Shown one piece after another: positions 52,652-61,663 of a stretch of DNA of 64,000 nt (positions are counted from its first letter, which is position 1; every line of letters begins with the position of its first letter). The notes beneath the pieces are model-generated. The model was not told the DNA's origin. It ran no database searches and was given only the letters and a program-made list of their open reading frames with translations. The stretch covers positions 1,888,001-1,952,000 of the forward strand of contig NZ_CP031155.1 of assembly GCF_003344885.1 (NCBI RefSeq). The letters are read 5' to 3'. This DNA is from Altererythrobacter sp. ZODW24 (GTDB lineage: Bacteria > Pseudomonadota > Alphaproteobacteria > Sphingomonadales > Sphingomonadaceae). A program made the translations under genes and the position numbers.

Positions 52652-52984
52652 ATGGACAAGGATAAGACGGAGCGTATTCGGCTCCTCAATGACCGCTTCC
52701 GCCGCTCAGGCATCGGCGGCGACATCTTCATCACATCTGGCATTCAGGATCTTGGCGAAGAAGCCAAACGAGAGGTCGCGAGCAAAGTGTCACAGTTCGA
52801 CCAGTTCGATCACGACAATGATCCGCATGGTGAGCACGACTTCGGTGCGTTTGATCATGCAGGGCAAAGGATGTTCTGGAAGATCGACTATTACAACGCA
52901 GATATGATGTCGGGAAGCGAGGATCCATCGGATCCAGAAGTCACGAAACGGGTCCTTACCATCATGCTGGCATCAGAATATTGA
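52652..52984 (+). CDS. DUF3768 domain protein
   Basis: 110 residues: RIRLLNDRFRRSGIGGDIFI, GIQDLGEEAKREVASKVSQF, and HDNDPHGEHDFGAFDHAGQRM, the DUF3768 pattern. The family occurs on alphaproteobacterial plasmids and integrative elements near parB, ardC-like and transfer genes. No function is known. ATG 52652 has an SD (GGAGAG) seven bases upstream. It is flanked by a UUCG-loop terminator. Confidence 0.85.
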   Translation: MDKDKTERIRLLNDRFRRSGIGGDIFITSGIQDLGEEAKREVASKVSQFDQFDHDNDPHGEHDFGAFDHAGQRMFWKIDYYNADMMSGSEDPSDPEVTKRVLTIMLASEY

Positions 52985-52999
52985 CCAGCCCCACCTTCG

Positions 53000-53023
53000 G
53001 CACCGCTTCGGCGGTGCTTTTTT
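53000..53023 (+). terminator. Terminator of the DUF3768 gene
   Basis: GCACCGC-TTCG-GCGGTGC, a 7-bp stem with the stable UUCG tetraloop, followed by six T. It starts 15 bp past the stop. Confidence 0.95.
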
Positions 53024-53083
53024 AATCGCAGCAATGATGTTCGCCTGGCCATTGGGCTTTTATGATGCCCATACAAAACACAA

Positions 53084-53109
53084 AAGGGCGCCAAATTCAT
53101 GGCGCCCTT
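53084..53109 (-). terminator. Terminator of the small basic protein gene
   Basis: On the minus strand AAGGGCGCCA and TGGCGCCCTT pair perfectly around six bases, followed by TTTTGTGTTTTG. It lies 21 bp beyond the stop of the 53-residue ORF. The mirrored sequence means it may also act weakly on the plus strand. Confidence 0.85.
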
Positions 53110-53130
53110 CATAGATAAATTCTCAAATAC

Positions 53131-53292
53131 CTACCGGTAACGACGGCCAGTTTTCCTTTTGGGGCCACTCATGAAATCGGTTGATTCAATCAGTTCTCTC
53201 TTGGCAGTTTTCGCTACCGCATAGCTTTCGCGAAGAAAGCCAGCGCCTATGATTTCAATCATCCCTGCCCGTTGTTTTTTCCGGCGTGCCAT
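53131..53292 (-). CDS. Small basic protein (53 aa)
   Basis: The minus-strand ATG at 53292 has an SD, AAGGAG, seven bases upstream. The product begins MARRKKQRAGMIEIIGAGFL and ends GPKRKTGRRYR. It is strongly basic at both ends, suggesting DNA or RNA binding. Its own terminator supports a real gene. No family recognised. Confidence 0.6.
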   Translation of the reverse strand: MARRKKQRAGMIEIIGAGFLRESYAVAKTAKRELIESTDFMSGPKRKTGRRYR

Positions 53293-53440
53293 TTCATTTC
53301 TCCTTACTGTTCCAGCAAAATTGCTAACAATTAGAATAGGTCAAACTCTTGTTTTTAATAGATTAAAAATACCGGAATATAGGTGAACATGGCAAATGCC
53401 GAACAAAATTGAGAACCTCGAAAAAGACAAATGTGACGAA

Positions 53441-54409
53441 TTAGTTCTGTGCAATGACGAGCTCTGAAGCTCCAGCCCGCTCCCAATCGCCTAAGAGCAA
53501 ATCCATGTTTGGCGAAGGCGGGCAGAACGGGTTCCTGAAAGCATCCCACAGGGTGAACAGTTGATAATTGCAACCGTCCGCAAAATGCTCAGCTGTAAGC
53601 TGAAGCATCTTATCCAAGCGATTCTGGACAGTGGTTACGTTCAGAACCAACATGGGTGCACTGAGATGCAGATGTGCCGCGTACCCGTCACGAACGATAT
53701 AGTCCTCATACTGGAGCAGGTGGCGTACGAAGCTCTTGCGGTGAATTTCTGCCGACCTAAGCGGCTCCGTCGCGCGGTCAGCTTCAAGCGCAAAAAAACG
53801 ATAGCGCTTTCCGCTCGTAGTCAGGTACTCAAGCCCAAATACAGCGTCAGGGATTAGATTTTTCTCGTAGATCGCACCGCTATCCGGATCGCATATTTCG
53901 GTTGGCCATTGCAGGCTGGTTTCCGCGCGAGTGAGTACCTTCGATTGCGGAATATAGTTCAAATCATCACGCGCTAGGCAGGCGAGCTCAATAGACGCGG
54001 TGATGCAGCCAACCATCAAGCTGTGCAGCCAAGGTCCTGCCTGTGCAGGCCGAATTTGGCTTCCAGATTTCTTGAGTGCTGCCATAGATGCTGGCGACAG
54101 ATCATAGACTAACTGATTGTATCGTGCATCGATCGTCCGAAATTGCTGCAAGGGCCGCGTTAGGTAGGCTCCTTTGTCGGGCGTACGATCTTCATTGAAG
54201 AGATCGGTCAGGCGCTCCTTGGCGCGTTTCTCAGATCGATGGGTATCCTTCGCAAAGGCAAGCAGGAAGGATGATGGCAGCGGGCCATGCTCAGCGAGCT
54301 TCTCAAACCAGAGTAAGTCTCGAGGCTGCGGCACAATCCGTTTTCCGGTTGAGATAGGTTTAGTTCGGCATCGCCTACCGAGGGTATCGCGAACGGGCTT
54401 TACGGGCAT
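53441..54409 (-). CDS. Replication-relaxation family protein
   Basis: 322 residues. N-terminal winged-helix region (WFEKLAEHGPLPSSFLLAFA, then RAKERLTDLFNEDRTPDKGAY), and later IPDAVFGLEYLTTSGKRYRFF with FALEADRATEPLR, the hallmarks of the replication-relaxation (PF13814) family. Its members occur on plasmids and integrative elements next to TraG/VirD4-like ATPases and may help nick or load DNA. The start follows a hairpin that holds the SD. Confidence 0.8.
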   Translation of the reverse strand: MPVKPVRDTLGRRCRTKPISTGKRIVPQPRDLLWFEKLAEHGPLPSSFLLAFAKDTHRSEKRAKERLTDLFNEDRTPDKGAYLTRPLQQFRTIDARYNQLVYDLSPASMAALKKSGSQIRPAQAGPWLHSLMVGCITASIELACLARDDLNYIPQSKVLTRAETSLQWPTEICDPDSGAIYEKNLIPDAVFGLEYLTTSGKRYRFFALEADRATEPLRSAEIHRKSFVRHLLQYEDYIVRDGYAAHLHLSAPMLVLNVTTVQNRLDKMLQLTAEHFADGCNYQLFTLWDAFRNPFCPPSPNMDLLLGDWERAGASELVIAQN

Positions 54410-54439
54410 GGTTGATCCTCTTTTCTTAGAGGATCAACC
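54410..54439 (-). promoter_or_regulatory. Hairpin that sequesters the ribosome-binding site of the replication-relaxation gene
   Basis: In the minus-strand RNA, GGTTGATCCTCT pairs perfectly with AGAGGATCAACC around a six-base loop (AAGAAA), and the ATG follows directly. The only SD-like sequence, AGAGGA, lies in the 3' arm, so folding would hide it from ribosomes. The same dyad could be an operator in DNA. Confidence 0.75.
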
Positions 54440-54585
54440 TTCTATGCATGAACTCACGCCCTGTAACCGAGCGGTATATTCTACTCTGGCACGGTATGTT
54501 CGCTAGCCTGCTGCTATGAGGGTTCAAAAATTACTTATGCTGCCTATGAGATTCCGACTGTCGGAATAAAAGCCAACGTTGAACT

Positions 54586-54876
54586 TCATTCATCCGGTGG
54601 CCCTCGCCGAAAGCCTTGCTTCAATGGTTTTGGCTCATCGAGACCAGCATTAACAGCTGCGGTGGATGCAACCAATCTCGCGTTGGATGGGTCGTCCGGC
54701 GTATAAACCGGGCGGGGCGTTTCCGCTTCTGCAGTGGGCTTTGCGATAGTGGTTTCCGAAGCAGAGAATTCAGCAACTGGCGCTCCGGAAGACTCATCCG
54801 GCAGACTTGGTTCACTTCCACACGCTATGACGAAAAACGATAATCCGGCGACTGCCGGAATAGAGAGCTTCCGCAT
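54586..54876 (-). CDS. Small lipoprotein
   Basis: 96 residues. The signal peptide MRKLSIPAVAGLSFFVIACG has a lipobox (VIAC) with Cys at 19. The mature part is Pro/Glu/Ala-rich (ETTIAKPTAEAETPRPVYTP) and low in complexity, ending KQGFRRGPPDE. No family recognised. It lies between the ATPase and replication-relaxation genes on the same strand, where mating-channel lipoproteins sometimes occur. Confidence 0.6.
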   Translation of the reverse strand: MRKLSIPAVAGLSFFVIACGSEPSLPDESSGAPVAEFSASETTIAKPTAEAETPRPVYTPDDPSNARLVASTAAVNAGLDEPKPLKQGFRRGPPDE

Positions 54877-54999
54877 TTCAAATTTTTTCCTGTTCGATTG
54901 TCGGACACCCTACACTTCTCTCAAATTTGAAAGTGATTAACAAGGCTTACCCAGCAGGCGCATTCTAAACCCAGGCAGCCATTCTTTCTCCGAGAAAAA

Positions 55000-57228
55000 T
55001 CACCAGTCTTCCCCTGGCTTTGTTGCAACATGCCCGCGCCCAGACTTCTTATCTTCATTTTCTCCTTGAACTTGTGCTTTCGCCTTTGCGCCGTTCTTGG
55101 GTGCCGAACCCTTAGGACCGCTGCCACCCGGCTTGGGGCCTTTGGGTTTCGGCGCATCCGGAGGCGGGCCATCATCTTGTGGCCCATCGCCTGAATCCTC
55201 ACCTAACTCTTCATCATCGGGATCATCATTACCTACCTGAGAATGATGCACAGCATAGCGGCTTCGCATCGTCTCACGCTGCGCCGCACGCTCTTCCGCT
55301 GACAAGACCGGCAGGCCTTCCATATGCCCAAACGGGAAGGTCAATGGCACAGCGTTCTTGGTGACGCCTCGGACATGCGCCGCAAAGCTGCCCTTACCCT
55401 GCGCTTCGATGAAAGCTGCATCGGTATATAGCTGCGGCGCAAGTGAACGAGCATCTTTGGCTGACACACCGCCAGCAAATTTGATGGCTGTGTTAGCCGC
55501 AAAAGCTTCCTGGAGTTTGGGTTCAAGCTGCCCGAGATATTGATGGGCGAGCACCATGCCGACATTGTATTTGCGCGCTTGGGCTAGGATGAGACCGATA
55601 TTGCGATCGAAATAGTCCTGCGCCTCATCGATATAGACCATGGCGGGGACGCGCTCAGAACCCTTGAGCGTTGCGCGTTCTTGGGCTGCCTGCGCAATCA
55701 TCGCAATGAAAAACCGTCCAAAAATCTCTGTGCCTTGTTCCTTCAAAAGGTCCTTGGCGGTGTTTACCAATATGACTTTGCCCGCATTCATCTCCTTGAA
55801 GATATCCAGCTTGGATCGAGGATGCGAAAACATGCGCTCGAATGTCTGGTTTTCGAGAATGCCCCAAAGGCGGCGGAGCACTTGCTTCTTAGTCTGCTCG
55901 AATTCTCGAGAAGCGAACTCAGTTGCAAAGAAGTGTTTTGCAGTGCCTTCAAGCTTGGCAATGTGCTCAGCGAACTTCACTTCGCTGTCCGGCTCCATCA
56001 GCTCGCGCAACGTATGGATCGTGGCATCCGGGATATGCAGCATAAGCCGTGTGACATAGCGAAAGATGACATTTTGCTTTTGCGTCATCTGCGCATCGAG
56101 CAACGTGCCTAGGACAAAGTCATAGAGTTCAAGGATGGAATTGGTGAGGCGCTCTCGCTCGAGTGGCTCATAGCCCGATAATCGTTCCTGACCAACATCG
56201 AACAGATTGAGCGAGACTGGATATTCAACATCAGTGGGATCAATCAGTACTAACCGGTCATGCAGTGCGCCGCCTGGACCAAACACGTCAAGTTGCGCAA
56301 TGTTGCGAATAAGATCACCCTGGCTGTCGAGGACGATGATCGACCGCTTCTCGGTTTCCATCGCAGCCAGATCCTGGGCGATTAGATATTGCAGTGTCTG
56401 GGTTTTACCGTGACCGGAGCCAGCGACGATATGCTGATGCTCAAAGCGTGATTTGGTCGGAATAGTGAAGTTGAGGGTTTGATCGAACAAAGCGGCAAGC
56501 GGCGTGCCACCAAGGTAGGTGGCGACCAACTGTTCTGGGGTCTTGGCATCGAATGCGGACGGCATTTTGGGCGCGCGCTTGAAACTCGCGGGGTCGGCAG
56601 GATTGCCGCCAGAGGCAGCGATCAAACTGTATTCAAGCTGGCCATGCAATCGCGGCATCAAGCCTTCATCAACAAGCTCAGGAGACAGGCCAATACCAAG
56701 CACTGTTTCGGTGACGGTTCCAATATCGCCAAGGCTGCGCATGAGATCAGTTGGAATGCTGATGCCATCACCCTCATGGTCAAGCTCTAGAAGCGCTGGG
56801 CAAGCGTCATAAATCGGCTTCAGCACAGCAAACCCCACAAGCTCAATCAGCGAGGCATTCCCATCCAAGTTGTCGGCCAGAACCTGCTGCCGCGTGAGCG
56901 TCTCCCGGATTTCCCAAAGCTCTGCAATGCTTGCATCTCGGTCCCAATCTACGATGGGGAGCAGGAACAAATTATCATATTCAAAAAGCTGTTTGACCAA
57001 GGAAAGAATGACAGCATGCTGATCGCCAATTGCGCCATCGCCAAAGCGGGTCCTAACCTCCGTTGCGATCGAGGCTATCAACTCGTCGCGGCCTTCAACA
57101 GAATTCAGGCCTAGGACCTCGAGACGCGCTGCGACTTCCTGCCATTTTTGCTGGACCAGCGCCTTCTCGCTAGGCCGAAATAACCCATGCCAAAAACTGT
57201 GCAACCAGGCTCCGAAATCTGAGGCCAT
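55000..57228 (-). CDS. TraG/VirD4-like conjugative coupling ATPase (742 aa)
   Basis: From ATG 57228. Residues 1-230 are a helical domain without membrane segments. The motor domain follows: Walker A AGSGHGKTQTLQYLIAQDLA (near 268), LDSQGDLIRNIAQLD (near 300), a helical insert, Walker B MVYIDEAQDYFDRNIGLILA (near 540) and VLAHQYLGQLEPKLQEAFAA. The last 80 residues are Pro/Gly/Lys/Asp-rich (PKPKGPKPGGSGPKGSAPKN). Coupling proteins bring the DNA-relaxase complex to the secretion channel. The start of 57228 leaves 7 bp to the two-helix protein, which can supply the missing anchor. Confidence 0.85.
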   Translation of the reverse strand: MASDFGAWLHSFWHGLFRPSEKALVQQKWQEVAARLEVLGLNSVEGRDELIASIATEVRTRFGDGAIGDQHAVILSLVKQLFEYDNLFLLPIVDWDRDASIAELWEIRETLTRQQVLADNLDGNASLIELVGFAVLKPIYDACPALLELDHEGDGISIPTDLMRSLGDIGTVTETVLGIGLSPELVDEGLMPRLHGQLEYSLIAASGGNPADPASFKRAPKMPSAFDAKTPEQLVATYLGGTPLAALFDQTLNFTIPTKSRFEHQHIVAGSGHGKTQTLQYLIAQDLAAMETEKRSIIVLDSQGDLIRNIAQLDVFGPGGALHDRLVLIDPTDVEYPVSLNLFDVGQERLSGYEPLERERLTNSILELYDFVLGTLLDAQMTQKQNVIFRYVTRLMLHIPDATIHTLRELMEPDSEVKFAEHIAKLEGTAKHFFATEFASREFEQTKKQVLRRLWGILENQTFERMFSHPRSKLDIFKEMNAGKVILVNTAKDLLKEQGTEIFGRFFIAMIAQAAQERATLKGSERVPAMVYIDEAQDYFDRNIGLILAQARKYNVGMVLAHQYLGQLEPKLQEAFAANTAIKFAGGVSAKDARSLAPQLYTDAAFIEAQGKGSFAAHVRGVTKNAVPLTFPFGHMEGLPVLSAEERAAQRETMRSRYAVHHSQVGNDDPDDEELGEDSGDGPQDDGPPPDAPKPKGPKPGGSGPKGSAPKNGAKAKAQVQGENEDKKSGRGHVATKPGEDW

Positions 57229-57235
57229 TTTTAGG

Positions 57236-57751
57236 TCACAACCTCGCAACAACCTCTTTGGCCTCATCTGGCGGCAGAACCGGGACAGACCTGGTCTCAA
57301 CACCATCCCAATGCTTGGCGGTTTCCAGCATTTGGCGGACTACAATGCATGCGCTGTCCAGCATCGCTTCCTTCTTCGCCAACTCGATAATGCTGCCGCA
57401 TTTGAATCGTCGCCCGTAGAGCAAATCACGCATCCAGATGGTCTCGCGCTTTTCGTTGAAGTACCAGTAGCCAGCGCCGACACCCAGAAACGCTCCGACC
57501 GCAATTCCCTCAAACGGCTGCCGCAAATCGGCAATTGAACCAGCGGCAATAACTGAAAAGATGAAAAGCCCAATGGCGATTGCCCACTTCAGCTGCCCCG
57601 TATCGTCGTCGCTAAGTAAGCAAGACTCGTCCATATTGTAGCGATCGATCAGCGCGCGCTCGTCTTCTGCCATTTCTGCTTTGGCCCAAAGACGGAAAAC
57701 AACTCGCCCGCGCCAATTTCGATTTTGTTCTCTTTTTAGAAGCAAGTCCAT
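57236..57751 (-). CDS. Two-helix membrane protein paired with the ATPase
   Basis: 171 residues: a basic N-terminus, two adjacent transmembrane helices (QLKWAIAIGLFIFSVIAAGS and GIAVGAFLGVGAGYWYF, about residues 54-100), then a soluble tail. No family recognised. It ends 7 bp before the coupling ATPase start. Since that ATPase lacks membrane segments, this protein is a plausible membrane anchor, an inference from position. Confidence 0.65.
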   Translation of the reverse strand: MDLLLKREQNRNWRGRVVFRLWAKAEMAEDERALIDRYNMDESCLLSDDDTGQLKWAIAIGLFIFSVIAAGSIADLRQPFEGIAVGAFLGVGAGYWYFNEKRETIWMRDLLYGRRFKCGSIIELAKKEAMLDSACIVVRQMLETAKHWDGVETRSVPVLPPDEAKEVVARL

Positions 57752-58019
57752 GGATACCCCCATCCCATGTGTTTCAAGTTCTTACGATGGAGAATAGAGG
57801 CTCTCAGGGTCAAGTCTAATCTAGACTGCGTGCGCAATCTTGGGTGCGCGCAAGTTCTAGATATTTCTCTCTATTTGAATGAGAAAGATCTTGAAGTCAT
57901 TCCGCATCCCCATCGTCCTTGTCGCAGCCATGTGTTGTTATGCGCAGTTATGGATGGGGATCGGTATCGAAGGTTATGGGGATAGAGGAAGCCAGTCTCG
58001 TATCCCCACCTCTTGCAAT

Positions 58020-58946
58020 CTACTGATTGAGGTAGTTATCCCTCCGAGAACAGGGGATACCTTGAGGATAGAATGGGAACTCCCGCAGATCCATGGCATC
58101 TGGAAAGCTTACATATAGAAGTCCGTCGGTCTCAGTTTTCACCACAGCAATCTGCGATCTTCTTCTAGGATCAGGATCATTCGTCGAAAACGTGAAACGA
58201 TTCCCGTCAGGTGCGCCATCAATGTGATAACGCTCACCGTTCATGAATAGGCCGTCGAACGTGACTTCAAATTCGATATCTCGAAATTCGCCGTAGCATG
58301 TGGCGCGATCACTCCACCGCCCGAAGAGATCGTGGATACCGAGAGCAGCAGACTCACTGGTTGCGCTCGCACCCGCTTCATGAGCGATCTGCGAGAGGCT
58401 TTCCAGATTACCACCCCAAACGTATCCGCCGCTAGTCAGTTTGAACCATTGGGACGAAGCATCGAATGCTTTAACTTCGCGAGCGAAAACCGTCTCACCA
58501 CCCGAAAATGTCTGCGTGACAGTCGTGCCTTGGCTTGTCGGAAAGTCTCGCACGTTCGCCGCTCCCATGATGATGAATTCCCCTTCCTCGCCTAGGAAAA
58601 CATCTTCGTAGCTCGCAAAATCCGGTAGGCCGTCGTCATTAAGCTGCGGGCTGTTCTCTTCGCCTGCGAGCAAGCTCGAAACGCCAGCGGTGATGGGGTT
58701 ATCAGTCAAAATGACAAGCAAAAGTGCAATGGTCGCACCGGCACCGATGACCTGCTTGCGATGCGCCTTATCGCTGGCATAATCGATGATCCAGTGCGCA
58801 AGTTTGCCAGACTCTGTGCTGATTGCGCCGACGATCGACCCGATTTTCTGAGCAATAGGCTGGCCGCGCTCCGTAAGCTCGCCGCATTTTGCACAAAATG
58901 CGTCTCGGCGATCAATCGCTGCCCCACACGATCTACATTCTGTCAT
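58020..58946 (-). CDS. Zinc-ribbon, single-helix membrane protein with SH3-like domain
   Basis: 308 residues from ATG 58946. Zinc ribbon MTECRSCGAAIDRRDAFCAK with CxxC pairs at both ends, then a linker, one transmembrane helix (QVIGAGATIALLLVILTD, near residue 70) and a periplasmic part with an SH3-like domain (GAANVRDFPTSQGTTVTQTF to YVWGGNLE), ending in a separate beta-rich domain (LFGRWSDRATCYGEFRDIEF). It lies 39 bp past res and runs in the same direction. It may sense or anchor something at the envelope. No specific family. Confidence 0.65.
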   Translation of the reverse strand: MTECRSCGAAIDRRDAFCAKCGELTERGQPIAQKIGSIVGAISTESGKLAHWIIDYASDKAHRKQVIGAGATIALLLVILTDNPITAGVSSLLAGEENSPQLNDDGLPDFASYEDVFLGEEGEFIIMGAANVRDFPTSQGTTVTQTFSGGETVFAREVKAFDASSQWFKLTSGGYVWGGNLESLSQIAHEAGASATSESAALGIHDLFGRWSDRATCYGEFRDIEFEVTFDGLFMNGERYHIDGAPDGNRFTFSTNDPDPRRRSQIAVVKTETDGLLYVSFPDAMDLREFPFYPQGIPCSRRDNYLNQ

Positions 58947-58984
58947 GGGTGCCCCCGCACTTTCTTTCTCAGCCCTCAGGATAG

Positions 58985-61663
58985 CTAGCCATGCTCCACA
59001 AGGTAACTCAAACTGACATTGTCTCGAATTTGGTCGTGGGGAATCAAGGCGTAGCGCCAAGGCTTCCCGCCATTAGCTTCAGAATGATTGGAGGCTCGTT
59101 CGCACCATTCAATAGCGACGTCACGCTTGGCCAGGACATCTTCATCGGACATTTTGGTCGCCATCTTCGGTTCAAGGACCAAGAATTCTTCCGAAGTTTC
59201 AGCAACGAAGTCGGGCACATACTCAAGATGATCGTTCCCGCTTCGGTAAAACATTTGGAACTGACCTTTGGCAGGTCGGAGCCATTTCTCAGCCTCTCTT
59301 TCGAGGATGACAGCTAGCCGCCGCTCTGAATCTGACTGGAAGCGTGCAACGGTCGTCAGGCATTTGGAAAAACCGCCAAAGATGTAACGAGCCATGTTGC
59401 TCTTATCGGCAGGCGGAGAGCGATAGTCGAGCGGCTCACCCTCTTCAGCTGTATGCGCGGACCCTCGGATCTCAGTGAAACCTTGCCGGACAACGACCTC
59501 GTATTCGACAGTATCGTCCGTCCAATAGTGGTCGAGCATCTGTGCATGGACCGCTCCGGCAATGTTTCGCTGTTCCAATTGAAGCACTCGTAAGAGGTCA
59601 TCCTCTGACAAATAGGCGCGAAGGTGGGATACAACCTGCCCAGCCAGATCGTAAAGCAAGTCAGCATTGTCGTCATAGGAGATGTCGGGAAAGTCAATCA
59701 GTCCGCTGACGACATAATCTTCGGGGTTGCTCTCCAGGAAGTTCCCCTGGCTCATTCCAATCGATTGGCCTTCGTTGCGGTCCAGGTATTGAACCCAAAG
59801 CGTCTCTTCGGGTGCAGCATACCGTATGTTCGACAAGTCCAGCGCAAACGGACGGAAGCCGCCCTTCACCTCACCCTTTGGTGTCAGCTGAATGCGAGGA
59901 ATGCTGATCGTCCGCTCGACCACCAGGGCCGATGTCTGAGCAACAATGCTCGATATATCTGGCGCTTCGGTGACGCCTTCCAATTCCAACTGGGCTGGCC
60001 GGTATTGCTCCTGCACCTCTCTAACAATTGCTGCTTGGACATCTGGCCGGATGACGAACGAGATATCGGGTACTTTTTCTGGCGAGCGCGAAAGTTTACG
60101 GATCGCCTCGTAAGCGAGCTGCGCTACCTTTTCGGCCTGAGGGTTCTTAAAAGTACGCTCGCTTGGCGCGCTCTCGCCCTCAGCAATTGGCGCTGCACCT
60201 ATCCCCAAAGCAGACAGGATCCTCGGCTGCGCGACGACTGTGACAGTCTTCTTCTTGAGGGTATCCTCATCTAGTATCAGCTGCTTGAGGCGTATCGGTG
60301 ACTCGGGGTTGTTTGCCTCATCCACGATCTCTTGGAAGCGATCATGCGCCACAATGTTGAGCCGGTCCACGGCTGCAACACCTGTGCGCTTGCCATAGGG
60401 CAGGCGAAGTCCGCGACCGATACTTTGTTCGATGAGCGTTCGAGCATTAGCGGCGCGCAGAGGCACAATTGTGTAAAGGTTGGTGACGTCCCAACCTTCC
60501 TTCAGCATGTTTACGTGAATCACGATCTCGATAGGATTGTCAGCCTGCTCAACGGTGAGCAGCTTTTCGACTGTTTCCTCTTCTTTGCTACTGGAATCGA
60601 CCTGGATAACCTTGTCGGCATAGCGCGCTTTGAAGAAGGTTTCTGACTGGAGGAGCTTCAACAACTCAGCGGCGTGCGTCGTGTCGCGGGCAATTACCAA
60701 GACGAACGGCTTAACGATCTTGACGCCATTCTCGCGCGCATATGTCTCCAGCTCGACCTTCACGCTTTCGTGAAGTCTGATGCCATCCTCAAGCTTCATC
60801 AACTCGATCGCTGAGGGTGTCTTGCCATCCGCGATGAAGTTCTTGCGAGTAACAACAGCAGGGTCTTTGACGAAGCCGTCTTCCATCGCTCGTGCCAATG
60901 GATAATCATAGACCACGTTGCGGAATGGGACCGGTCCGCGATTGCTTTCGACAAAGGGGGTGGCGGTAAGCTCAAGGCCCAAGACCGGCTTCAACTCGTT
61001 GATCGCTCGCATACCCGCCGTGGCGCGATAGCGGTGCGATTCATCCATCAGCATCACCAAGTCCGGCAAGCCTGCAAGATAATCGAAATAGGACTCGCCG
61101 ATTTCTTCCCGGAATGACCGGATGCGAGGCGAACGCCCACCACGGACTTCACTGGAAATCTTCGCGATGTTGAAGATGTTGATCCGCGTATCCAGCAGGG
61201 CTGAGAAATTGCCGATGTGGCGTTCGTAGTTCTCGCCTGTGGTCAGCACGGGTGGGTTCACGGCGAACTCAGCGATGCCCTTGAAAACATATTTGGGCGT
61301 GTTGGGCGTGAAATCTGTGATGAGTTTGTTGTAAATCGTGAGGTTGGGCGCGAGCACGAAAAAGTTGCTGATGCCATGCGCCAGTTTCAGATAGGTGATG
61401 AAAGCACCCATCAGTCGTGTCTTACCGACGCCTGTTGCTAGCGCGAAGCAAAGCGATACGAAGTCACGCTCGAAATTGCTGACCCCCGGATACTCACTCG
61501 CGATAACTTCGAGCGCCGCCTCAAGATCAGTGCCCGGCTTTGGCGGGACGATCTCGGTGATCCGGTCGAGAATTTCTAAACTCGCACGCTGAGGATGGCG
61601 CAGCGACAATCGGCCAGAGATTGCATTCACATGGCGATGGTTGCTGACTGGGCGATCGCTCAC
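58985..61663 (-). CDS. res: Type III restriction enzyme, Res subunit
   Basis: 892 residues. SF2 helicase motif I ATGVGKTRLMGAFITYLKLA (near residue 75), motif II DESHRY (near 213), LTATPF (motif III, near 237), later GWDVTNLYTIVPLRAANART and QSIGRGLRLP (motif VI, near 400). The nuclease domain shows YVPDFVAETSEEFLVLEPK near 830, a PD-(D/E)xK pattern. Res translocates and cuts DNA between two inversely oriented sites when complexed with Mod. Its start overlaps mod by 4 bp. Confidence 0.9.
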   Translation of the reverse strand: MSDRPVSNHRHVNAISGRLSLRHPQRASLEILDRITEIVPPKPGTDLEAALEVIASEYPGVSNFERDFVSLCFALATGVGKTRLMGAFITYLKLAHGISNFFVLAPNLTIYNKLITDFTPNTPKYVFKGIAEFAVNPPVLTTGENYERHIGNFSALLDTRINIFNIAKISSEVRGGRSPRIRSFREEIGESYFDYLAGLPDLVMLMDESHRYRATAGMRAINELKPVLGLELTATPFVESNRGPVPFRNVVYDYPLARAMEDGFVKDPAVVTRKNFIADGKTPSAIELMKLEDGIRLHESVKVELETYARENGVKIVKPFVLVIARDTTHAAELLKLLQSETFFKARYADKVIQVDSSSKEEETVEKLLTVEQADNPIEIVIHVNMLKEGWDVTNLYTIVPLRAANARTLIEQSIGRGLRLPYGKRTGVAAVDRLNIVAHDRFQEIVDEANNPESPIRLKQLILDEDTLKKKTVTVVAQPRILSALGIGAAPIAEGESAPSERTFKNPQAEKVAQLAYEAIRKLSRSPEKVPDISFVIRPDVQAAIVREVQEQYRPAQLELEGVTEAPDISSIVAQTSALVVERTISIPRIQLTPKGEVKGGFRPFALDLSNIRYAAPEETLWVQYLDRNEGQSIGMSQGNFLESNPEDYVVSGLIDFPDISYDDNADLLYDLAGQVVSHLRAYLSEDDLLRVLQLEQRNIAGAVHAQMLDHYWTDDTVEYEVVVRQGFTEIRGSAHTAEEGEPLDYRSPPADKSNMARYIFGGFSKCLTTVARFQSDSERRLAVILEREAEKWLRPAKGQFQMFYRSGNDHLEYVPDFVAETSEEFLVLEPKMATKMSDEDVLAKRDVAIEWCERASNHSEANGGKPWRYALIPHDQIRDNVSLSYLVEHG

